DNA of 64,000 nt from Pollenia angustigena. Taxonomy: Eukaryota > Arthropoda > Insecta > Diptera > Polleniidae. Position 1 is the stretch's first letter; each line of letters starts with the position of its first letter. Shown here one piece after another: positions 54,575 through 64,000 of this stretch. The notes below the pieces were generated by a model that did not search any database, was not told the origin of the DNA, and worked only from the letters and a program-made list of their open reading frames with translations. Where the stretch lies: positions 7,340,945 to 7,404,944 of the forward strand of contig OV884059.1 of NCBI GenBank assembly GCA_930367215.1, written 5' to 3'. The translations under genes and the position numbers were made by a program.

Positions 54575-55833
54575 TAGGGTTTTTTCCCGGGATTTCCCGT
54601 CCCGGGAATTCCCGGGAATTTCAATAATTATATTTCCCGCTTTCCCGGGATTTTTCATGCGGGATCCCGGGAAATAAAAAATTCCTCATAGTTTAAGAAA
54701 ACAGCTATTTATACTTTGAAATTTAGTTTTCTATGCTCTTAAAATAAGCATCTGTGGATGGGTTGTCGATTAGATCAATTACAAGAAGTGAGTACATACG
54801 TAAATCAATGTCTCCTGATGCAATAAATCCACTTAAAGCAGAATAGGCAGTGCTACAGTTGATAATTAATAAATTTAGTGAAGTGAAAAGTTAATAAAGA
54901 ACATTAATTCAAAATAAGATGCAATTTGAAGAACACATTGTCCCAAAGATTACAGATAGACCTAATGAAATGAAAAGGTTTGTAAGAGGTTGATGCTATT
55001 TTTTGCATGAACCTTGACATACATTTGACTGATATAGACGTTGTTTATAAAAAAATTCTTCTTATTGTGAACCAAAAGCCTTCTACAACGGTGCAATTTT
55101 AACTATTTATCCAACCTCGGTAAAAAAATGAACGAAATTTTTCGGAAACATGGTAATTAGTAAATAAAATAATCAATATACTTTTTGACGACTTACTAAG
55201 CGCTTTGAGTGTGTCAGAAAGTTATTTCCTAAGCCGTTGAAATATGTTAATATATTTATTTAAAATATTTTATCTATTTTATGAATTAACTTTTTGATCT
55301 CATATCTTGAGTACCTCAATTTGTGTTTGTTTTTATTATTGTTTTATGAATTAAATTGTTATGTTTATCTTAATTTTTTATCTTGTATCTAGAGCAGTGA
55401 TAACCACTCCATAGACTCGCGAGCCAGTCAATAATCGTATTTTTCACACAGACACGGTCGGCAATTCACATGTATATTACAACTTTGTTCGTTTCAAAAC
55501 ATCAGACTATCATCATTCTCTGCGACCGCACACAATCACATAATATCTTTGTGTGTGTGCGTTCGGGGCTTTTTTAGTTCGGGGCTTTTTTAGTTCGGGG
55601 CTTGGTTATCACTGATCTAGAACATAATAATACGGAAGTTACATATAAAACCGTAAGGTAATAATAATTTAAGTTCCTCTTTTAATCTTCATTAATTTTG
55701 TAGCATTTAAGGATTTCTTTTATTTAATTTACTGTGTATTATTTATATGGAGCGGGATCCCGGGATCCCGGGAAATTCAAAAAAATTTCCCGCTTTCCCG
55801 GGAATCGAAAAACTCCGGGAAAAAAAAACTCTA
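54575..55833. mobile_element. hAT-like element rich in CCCGGGAA motifs
   Basis: Ends are TAGGGTTTTTTCCCGGGA and near complement TCCGGGAAAAAAAACTCTA. The flanks are CTTATTAC at 54567-54574 and 55834-55841, a perfect 8-bp duplication. CCCGGGAATT/AATTCCCGGG-type motifs are packed in the first 110 and last 90 bases. The interior has no long frame. It sits in the left arm of the giant inverted repeat and contains the element at 55395-55614. Confidence 0.88.
55395..55614. mobile_element. CAGTGATAACC MITE with 8-bp TSD (third level of nesting)
   Basis: Ends are CAGTGATAACCA and GGTTATCACTG. The flanks are ATCTAGAG and ATCTAGAA (seven of eight). GTTCGGGGCTTTTTTA is repeated in tandem near the right end. 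220 bp. Confidence 0.78.
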
Positions 55834-57490
55834 CTTATTACCTATTGGTGTTAGCAAAATTTGTCCCAAGTAGCTTCGATAGCTATTTGATCCATCTTTC
55901 GAAAAAATTTTTTTTTGTTTTTTTAAAAAATTTTTTTTTATTTTTTTTTTTTTAAATTTAAAACTTTTTTTTATTTTTTTTAGCGGGAATGTTTTTTTTT
56001 TTTTTTTTTTTTTGTTCAAAAGAAGGCTTATGTCTTTTTCTTTAAAGTAGTTTTGGTCGCTTTTTGGGATGCGAGTGGCTTATGTATAAAAAAAAAATAA
56101 TTTCTAACTCTAGACGAGGGTTTTTCAATTTTTAGCATATGCACTATTTTGAATTTTTTCCTATTTGTGTTTAAGTGTTTCTAAAGCCTTAAAAATAAAA
56201 CGTATGCAAAGAAACTAGACAAATTAACCTTTCCGACGGTATGTTACAAACCCAATTATTATTTTATACCTTCGACACTGTAATGCCCACAATATGTTAA
56301 TCCCAGGAATAAAATCACTTTTTTTCTGTAGAAATGTTGACAAATTAAATTCTTTTTTTAATTTTACTATTTATCTTTTTATTATTATTATTAGAAATTA
56401 TTATTATTATAATCATATATTAATTTAATTATTATTACAAATTAATAAAAAGAATTTAATTTGTCAACATTTCTACAGAAAAAAAGTAATAAACATATTG
56501 TGGTCATTACAGTATCGAAAGTATAAAATAATAATTGGGTTTGTAACATACCGTCGGAAAGGTTAATTTGTCTAGTTTCTTTGCATACATTTTATTTTTA
56601 AGGCTTTAAAAACACTTAAACACAAATAGGAAAAAATTCAAAATAGTGCATATGCTAAAAATTGAAAAACCCTCGTCTAGAGTTAGAAATTATTTTTTTT
56701 TATACATAAGCCACTCGCATCCCAAAAAGCGACCAAAACTACTTTAAAGGAAAAGACATAAGCTTTCTTTTGAGCAAAAAAAAAAAAAACATTCCGGATA
56801 AAAAAAAATATAAAAAAAAATTTTACATTAAAAAAAAAAATTTTAAATTTAAAAAAAAAAAGTTTTAAAAAAACAAAAAAAAAAATTTTCAAAATATTGA
56901 TCAAATAGCTATCGAAGCTACTTGGGACAAATTTTGCTAACACCAATAGGTAGCAAGTTACATGGATGAGAAAGAACACTGCATATGCTAAACATTTAAA
57001 AAACCTCGTCTAGAGTTAGAAATTATATTTTTTTATACATAAGCCACTCGCATCCCAAAAAGCGACTAAAACTACCTTAAAGGAAAAGACATAAGCTTTC
57101 TTTTGAACAAAAAAAAAAAAAAAAAAAAACATTCCCGCTAAAAAAAATAAAAAAAAGTTTTAAATTTAAAAAAAAAAATAAAAAAATTTTTTTTAAAAAA
57201 ACAAAAAAAAATTTTTTCAAAAGATGGATCAAATAGCTATCGAAGCTACTTGGGACAAATTTTGATAACACCAATAGGTAATAAGTTACATGGATAAGAA
57301 AGAACACCTGTATGGCCAAAATGTCAAATTTTGACCCCCACTAACTCAGAAACTTTTAGACCGATCTTGTTGAAAATTTGTGTCTAAACTACTATCCAAT
57401 AGGACTAACCTTGGTGCAAATTTCATCCAAATAGGAAGACATCGATTTCAAAATTGGGTCACTTGACATGAAATCCCCCATATGTATGTA

Positions 57491-59158
57491 TGTTTGTCGT
57501 TGAAAAAATAGTTCTAGTAATAGGAAACAAATTAAAAATTTGTAAAAACTCTAAAATTAAAAAAAAAAAAAAAAAACAATTACGTATTTATTTTAAATTT
57601 TATATTATTTCTCTTAAATTTATATAAATGAATCTTGAGTTGTGTTGGCAAAGTGCATTTTAATGCATTTTACGTTATTTTAGCAATTTTTTTTAATTAT
57701 ATTTATTAAAACATTTTAAATAAGTTTTAATGAATTTACATATATAAATTTTTTTTTAGTGTAACACTTTACAGACATAGCTATGTATGTATGTCAAATT
57801 GTAGAAATCCGACCGAACCTTAATATATAACCTTTTTTAAAAATTTTTAATGGATTAATTACAACCAAAAAAAATTATGATATTCGGATTTGGCAATTTT
57901 TATAAACTCTTAAATAAAGTATTAAAAGTCGTACAGACAGGTTTGTTTTAGAAACGACTGGGACATATCGAGCCCTAATAGCAAAAATGATGTAACCAAC
58001 AAAAATAAAATTTTACAGAAGAAGGTTTTTTTTTTAAATATTTTTGCTTCAAGATAGGGTTTCGTTTGAAATTGCTTTTGCTCTTATTTCGTAACGGTAC
58101 TTCCCAGAGACATGAGATTTTAATAGATGATGCAAATGATCAAAAATTATCGATTTTCATCAAAAAACAAAAACCTAAAATGCTGTTGGTTACATCACTT
58201 TTGCTATTAGGGCTCGATATTAGATATTAGAAAGTCGCTATATTCCGATGAATTTTAATTACAAAATTGTGTGAAATACACTTTTTTGTTAGACAAAATC
58301 AAAGTACAAGCTATTAATTAAATTTGTTTCGTTGTCCGTCGAAAAATTTTTATTCACCGGCACATTTCTCTTTTTTATCGTTTGTGGTTTCTAATGTAAT
58401 CAATAGCTGTTGCTTATACTAACAGGGCTGTAAAAGTGTATATTACCAATATTTAGTAACTGTGTTTAACATTAATGTTGCCAGATCCCTTACTAATATT
58501 ACCGTTATTTATATGGTCTTTTCCAAGCTTTGTTTAAAATTCTTTGGTTATTCCTTTAATAACTTAATTTAATGTTATTTGTGTAGTTTTGCATAATGAG
58601 GAGGACTTAATTAGAAATTATATGTAATCCCTGTTTATAAATTAGGAATATTATAATATTTTTGTTTAGTATAGAAAGTTTTTTTTTTTTTTTTTGTATA
58701 AAAATTATTTAACTAAATCTTTAAAAAAAAAGAAAAATTAAACTTAATAAAATTAAAATTTAAATTTAAATAAAACTTAACAAACTTCGCTTAAAAGCGT
58801 AATCACTTTTTGGTAAAATTATTAAAAAATTCCTTTTGTCTTCTTTTATATTTCGTGTTATATTTGAAAATAAACTTTTAAAGAGTTTTTCCTTATTATA
58901 TTTTTAAGTTTCTCTATGGGAAACCAATATAAAGCTGTTAAAATTTCTTTATTATTTTAAGTTTCTTGTTTTCTTTACTTTTTTGTTTTGGGTAACAGAC
59001 AAGCTTAAGCTTGCATAAATTTATTTTAATTTTTTTTTGTGAAGTATATGCAAGTGTTTTTTTTTTCTTTATAAACACATTAGTAAGTAATACTTACATT
59101 TAAATTTGTTTTTTTATTTATGTTGCAAACTGCTTTACATATAGTTGTAAACCGAGTG
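57491..59158. other. Downstream of the TMEM198-like gene
   Basis: A/T rich. TTTATT at 59113-59118 is AATAAA on the gene's strand and may serve its poly(A) site. Otherwise only the MITE at 57965 was found. Confidence 0.45.
57965..58220. mobile_element. Hairpin-ended MITE, CGAGCCCTAATAGC
   Basis: ATATCGAGCCCTAATAGCAA at the left and complement at the right (58184-58220), arms ~36 bases with one or two mismatches. 256 bp, no frame. Confidence 0.75.
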
Positions 59159-62100
59159 TTATGCTATATCTCGCACAATTTCAATTTTATCAAACATATC
59201 TGAATCGGGTGGTATGGTGGTGAAATGCGTGCGATCACTGCGGAAAGTATTACGTTCATTAGAACTAGTTTTAAGTGAGCGCTCCGAGGGAGTTTCAGTG
59301 CCACTTAATTGTATACGTTTTTGAAGGGCTGAAACAAAATTCTGGAAAAAACTAAATGCTTTAAAGCAAATTTTTATTTTAACATTTATTTACTTAACCC
59401 ACCTGTGATATTATGTCGCCACGAGCTGTACGAACTTGATAAAGGTAACGGAATTTACGTTGTCTGGCTTCTTCGCGTGTTTCACGCGGTCTTGATTGCA
59501 TGCGCTGCAGTTGTTGATGGCGTTTTTGAAAGACTCTTTTGCGGTGATCTATGCCCCAGGCTGTGATAAAACTTTGTATCATTAAACCAATAATAATGCT
59601 CACGGGCCAGGCAAATATAAGTATGCCGCCATAACAGGCTGGTGGATTTGGATGGGGTTTCATGTTAAAGATCTTAAAAAGGATAATAAGGCAATTCAAT
59701 TTAACATACATACATAAATAACTCAAAACTAAATTTAAAAATAGAAAATAAGTCTAGTCCTAAATTTAGTCTATTCTTTTGTACAAGTACAGTTTAGTCT
59801 ATAGTATAGTAGTCTAAATTTTAATTTTCTATATCTGATACTAACCCACTTTGTCAGCATTAGACCGTGCAGAAAGAAATCAATCGAACATATAATCATG
59901 GCTGAACCCACAACACTAGTTGTCAAAATGGTTATATATTTGGCGCTGCAGAGTGTAAGTACCGAACAAATGATGGCACCACCAATTAAAGCCACTGTTA
60001 TTTCAGGTTGCTACAAAGTAAAAATAAATCAAATAATGTATTCGTTAAATGATAATTATTATTGTTATTATTAAACACTTACCCCAAACTCATTATCTGG
60101 CATAGTGGCCACACAAACGGCCATAGCTGCTCCTGCTATTATAACGCCCGCAAAAGCACTTATGAAAAATGTGGCAATTGGATATGTAGAACCTAACACC
60201 GCTCCTATTAGTCCACCTACCAACGACGAGCAAGCATCTGCCGGTTCACCCAAATATCCTGTCACATAAAGTCGTAACATAGCGACCGCTTTAATGCCAA
60301 TAAATGCTCCAGTTAAAAACCCTACCGCTCGCAAACAGCGATAACCTAAACAAATTAAGACATTCATGATTATCTTACCTAATTAAATAGCTAATTAACA
60401 CATTAATGTTCATAAAAAAATAGTTCTGCTAATTATATTATTAAATCACGACATCATTCCATATTTCTTTTTTTTAACCACCCAAACGCCACATAAGGGT
60501 TTTGTTTAATTAGCGAAAAAATTTAACAAAAAAAATTATAAACCGTTATCACATTTATGTAACTACACGTTAAGAAATTGTGTGGGTACAAAAAAGGTAA
60601 CCAGACTATATACAAAAATCCAAACTTTTAAAGAGCCATTATTCCAACTTGACAGTAGCAAAATGTTGAATCTGTTATCTGTACGATAACAGCCCTTAAT
60701 GGCCTTAAGAAGAGAAAGAAATTGTTCCCCTATTCATAAAGATGTGAAGGATTTGTTTGAATATGAATTATATTATGAAAACGGTACAGACAGCATTTTA
60801 TTAAATATATAAACCGATTCATACAGAATCGCATGAAATATGAACCAGTTAATATGGAAAATAGAAAAATATAAGCCAGTTTATATATGTATAACTAAAT
60901 TAAAAGGAGCTTTACCAAATAATGACGAAATTCTCGTTTCTAATAAAATTCGACTAGAGAAAACTATGGAAAAATTAGTGCAAACATTAAACAATTTTAC
61001 AAACACAATGGGTCATATGGTGCAGAAAACATTAAGAATGCAATCGATGTTATTGTAAGCTGTACTTAAAAAGCCACGAACTGTCTAAAATTTTGTTTTT
61101 CGAACGCAAACGGCATTTTCCAACACAAAAAAGAACTAGAATACTATCTTAGGGTGCGTAAATAGGGGCCGCTTGTTGCCGAGCCGAGCCGACTGACGCT
61201 TATTTCTAGAACCAATGCGAGAAAACTGGAACTATACAAGTTAGTACAAATAAGAACTATACAAGTTAGTAAGAACAGGTCATAGTGGGCGCCAAGCTGG
61301 TCAGAGCGCAAAGCTGATTTATGCGAGAAAACAGTTCCAAAGCCTCTTTCAGCGCCGAAAACATTGTTTATGTTGTTATGATTTCAACTTGTTTGAAAAA
61401 CATTTAAAAAACTTAAAAACAAAAATTTAAGAAAAAGTAAATAAAACATACAATCAAAAAATTAAAAAAATAATAAAAATTAAACAAAAAAATAAAAATT
61501 TAAATAAATAATAAAAATTAAATTAAATTATAACAATTATAAATAAATTAAAAAAAACTTACATATAAACAAAATTAAAAACAAATTAATAAAAATTTCG
61601 AATGACAACAAACCCAAACGCATACAATCATACATATATAAAGCACAAATACATAGTAGATGAAATATCAGCGCTGATTCTCGCATCCACTATGCACACT
61701 TAAACCAAAGACTATAAATATACATATAAAGATGTTGTTGTATGGTCATGCAATATCTTTATAAATCTATAGTCTTTGCTTAAACTTGTTTCTCGCATGA
61801 AGAAGTTTTCGCAATAAGCGCCAGTCGGCTCGGCTCAGCAACAAGCGGCCACTCTGTACGCACCCTTATATGAATCAGCTTATATTAAATCTAGTAAAAT
61901 AGTGTTTGTTTTTTATTATCGAAACACATGAATATTTTGTATACAAAATGGTTAAAAAAAGTTTTAAGTTGTTGGTTATGTAAAATTATAAATTTTTTGC
62001 GTGTAATAATGAGAACTGTAGGTACCATGTTTAACGTGTCAAGAAACGACCTTCGGGCGATTTTATGTTTTTTTTATAAAATATAGGTACATATAATTAT

Positions 62101-63430
62101 ATTTAAACAAAAGACATTTTGTAGATGTCTGTATGTGTAGTTAGTAATACATGCATACATAAATATAGCAAAAATTTGAATTTATATAAAAATATGCGGG
62201 AATAAAAATTGGCTTAGTTTTTTTATACCCTTTACCGTTTATCCTTAAGTTGTATGCCGTACGAGAGTTGACTGATAAGGGGATTAATCCCCAAAAACGG
62301 GGATTTAATTTAAGAACGGGAATACAAATTTTATTTAGGAATTGGGGATTTCGTTGAGAATATTTTTTTAATATTGGGGACTCTTCTTTTTATTATTATT
62401 GAATTTTTACTTAAATACCATTTTCTTATGGTATGTTCATACCTAACAAATATTTGATGAAGAAATCCAAAAAAGCTTGACCAGTAAATTGTTCAAACTT
62501 AAGCTTTATTTTTGAAAGTTTTTATTGAGTTACTTAAATTTAATTGTGAGAAGATAATTGAAATTTAGAAACTGTTTAATGATGTTTGATATACCTATCA
62601 AACGTTTTGCAAAGCAAAACAAATTTTACATAACTTTTTAATAAAAAAGGTCAGTACGATTTGACCTCTGAAAATTGAAAATAAAATCAAAATATATGTC
62701 AATTAAAAAATGATTGTCTGCCCTTTGATATTGCATCTTAATTAACTTATTTTTATATTTTTATATTTTTTAAAAAAGATTGAAATAAACGAAACAGATT
62801 GAATGAACATTGCCAATAATTTTTTTTGTCATTAAAAACATCGATGTTAACATCGATGTCTATTAACGATATATCGATGTTCTCTAAACATCTATGTATC
62901 GTTTGCATACCTTACCATAATATGGTTATGGCTGCCTGATGGACGACTAATTAAACGATAATATGGTTGCCGGTGACAATAATATGGTTAAATTAACAAT
63001 AATATGTGAACTTGCAATGCTTGCGTTTCACTTATTTTCAATTAATAATAAATACTTATTTTTTTTTAAATTTAAAGGGGGCACAAATTAACAATTTTGT
63101 GATTTTTGGGGATAGAAATTTACAATTTGGGATAAAATTTGAAAAATATCTGGAAACTCTTTGTCGTATCGAAAATTATACAAACTAGAGGCAAATTACG
63201 AAATTCGATGACGATCAAAATGTTCATTTAATGCTATAATTTTCCTCCTGTTTCTTCAGTCTGGTTTAAGTTGAACGCCATAAACTGAACCTTCACATAA
63301 CTTTTAAGGTATTTTTTTATGACTTACCCAAGAGCACAAAAACAATACCAAATACAGCACACATCGACCATAACAGAGCATACATTGTATCGGGTGGTGT
63401 GTTGTTGCAAGGATGATCTTCCAGGAAGCC
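59159..63430 (-). CDS. TMEM198-like multi-pass membrane protein (5' end not seen)
   Basis: Five exons on the minus strand join in frame: 63430-63328, 60345-60083, 60010-59846, 59672-59403 and 59341-59159 (stop TAA 59161-59159), giving about 327 visible residues. The first visible exon opens after an AG acceptor with GFLEDHPCNN, so an initiating exon lies further upstream; I could not find it in 63432-64000. Six to seven hydrophobic segments are visible, for example MYALLWSMCAVFGIVFVLLG, the segment after YRCLRAVGF, GGLIGAVLGSTYPIATFF, VALIGGAIICSVLTLC, TTSVVGSAMIICSIDFF and YGGILIFAWPVSIIIGL. The FGxxFxxxGYRCxxAxxFLTG pattern and the spacing match TMEM198 (DUF4203). A basic cytoplasmic tail follows (HRKRVFQKRHQQLQRMQSR). 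Vertebrate TMEM198 has been linked to Wnt signalling through LRP6; whether the fly protein does this is unknown. Intron 1 (60346-63327) is 3 kb and holds a Harbinger-like MITE. Confidence 0.88.
61152..61865. mobile_element. Harbinger-type MITE, GGGTGCG ends, TTA duplication
   Basis: The element is 714 bp in intron 1 of the TMEM198-like gene. Arms of ~52 bases contain CCGAGCCGAGCCGACTGACG and its near complement. The flanks are TTA on both sides (61149-61151, 61866-61868). A short tandem copy AACTATACAAGTTAGTA and an inner hairpin (AAAGACTATAAATATACATA / complement) are inside. Confidence 0.85.
62838..62900. repeat. ACATCGATGT repeats
   Basis: Four or five variants of the palindrome ACATCGATGT in ~60 bases, followed (62930-63010) by four copies of (A)ATAATATGGTT. 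They lie in intron 1 of the TMEM198-like gene. Confidence 0.6.
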
Positions 63431-64000
63431 CTAAAAAAATAAAAACATTATAGAATTAAACTAGCTCATTTAAAAATAAGAACAGTACTAAAGGTGGATT
63501 CACATATTTTTATGGAACAAAATTTTTCTTCAAAAAATTTTTTTGTATGTATGTATTTTAAGGTCTCTCTCACAAATAAGCTAATCCGCCTCAATACTTC
63601 CACAGTTTTAAGAGTAAAAAGGGCAACATTATTAAAAGTTTAATACTATTATGAGTACATATTTAAGATATGAACCAGTTCGTATAGTTGTACAGAATAG
63701 ATATGTAAGAAATTTCATATAGAATTGTATAAAGTATATTATTGTATAAAATTGTATGAGACTTAAATCTGTTCATATATAATACTATAAAAGTTGTGTG
63801 TATGAAAAACAAACCGGCTTATATACATATTTACAAATTTCGAAAAAAAATTTTCGTTTGCTAAAAATTATAGTTGTTTCTTTAGATATTTAGATATCGC
63901 GGATCTGCAATCTTCTTTTTATTTTGATCAGCTCTAGTTTTCACAAAATCTTTATGATTTTAGGGTTCACGCCATCTGATTTTGACAGTTCGAGCTAATT
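63431..64000. other. Upstream intron of the TMEM198-like gene
   Basis: The sequence before the AG acceptor at 63432 should be intron. I found no exon with a start codon that fits in phase, so the first exon probably lies outside the window. Confidence 0.4.

Larger units (their letters stand above)
54367..57490. mobile_element. Giant inverted-repeat (foldback) element
   Basis: The arms begin TACATACATATGGGGGATTT and its complement at 57490, and can be followed by eye for about 0.85 kb each to a centre near 56395. The left arm is interrupted by the hAT-like element at 54575-55833. The right arm has a tandem duplication of a ~340-base segment (about 56640-56985 and 56985-57305). No protein frame fits a transposase; apparent frames arise from A/T runs. 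Superfamily unknown. Confidence 0.85.

Noticed and set aside
55831..57319. Lys- or Phe-rich frames
   Set aside because: They are translations of A/T runs in the arms of the giant inverted repeat.
60840..61058. 72-codon plus-strand frame
   Set aside because: It lies in an intron of the TMEM198-like gene and shows no recognisable pattern; probably chance.

Overview
The window looks like part of the nuclear genome of a higher fly (Diptera, most likely a calyptrate such as a blow fly or house-fly relative). The evidence is very high AT content, introns with GT..AG ends and A/T-rich flanks, fly-type genes (a Klp10A kinesin-13, a Dredd-type initiator caspase, a ZAD zinc-finger protein), a gypsy-type errantivirus, and dense small inverted-repeat transposons. 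No bacterial or organellar feature is seen. The species assignment is an inference.

Five host genes were modelled. (1) 2822-3709, minus: a single-exon CDK2AP1/DOC-1 family protein. (2) 10944-18789, plus: a kinesin-13 of the Klp10A type in four coding exons, with a 4.9 kb first intron. (3) 24907-28928, minus: a ZAD plus seven-C2H2 zinc-finger protein in four exons. (4) 30784-43392, plus: a DED-containing initiator caspase of the Dredd type in six exons. Its second intron is 10.7 kb because it holds a complete retrovirus-like element. (5) 59159-63430, minus: a TMEM198-like multi-pass membrane protein in five visible exons, with its 5' end not found in the window.

The outstanding object is the LTR retroelement at 34471-42319. 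It has two 417-bp LTRs that I read as identical, AGTTA/TAACT ends, a 4-bp target duplication TACA, a primer site, gag, pol, env and a polypurine tract. It is uninterrupted and lies in sense orientation inside the immune-caspase gene, so it is recent. A TTTTTTA slippery heptamer joins gag to pol. The env frame has no ATG of its own and appears to need a spliced leader exon.

Much of the rest is built of non-autonomous DNA transposons, often nested. They include a family with CAAGG ends and 8-bp target duplications (4278, 29832, 47997, perhaps 7824), several hairpin elements with 3-bp TTA/TAA duplications typical of PIF/Harbinger, a palindromic CACCC family with four copies, a two-copy GGGCATTTCC family packed with GTACGTTCG motifs, a pogo/Tigger relict, a Harbinger transposase relict, and a 3.1 kb giant inverted repeat at 54367-57490 holding a hAT-like element that itself holds another hAT-like element. 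The host genes look unrelated in function (chromatin, microtubules, transcription, immunity, membrane). Nothing suggests they work as one system, and their grouping probably reflects chromosomal (Muller A/X) ancestry.
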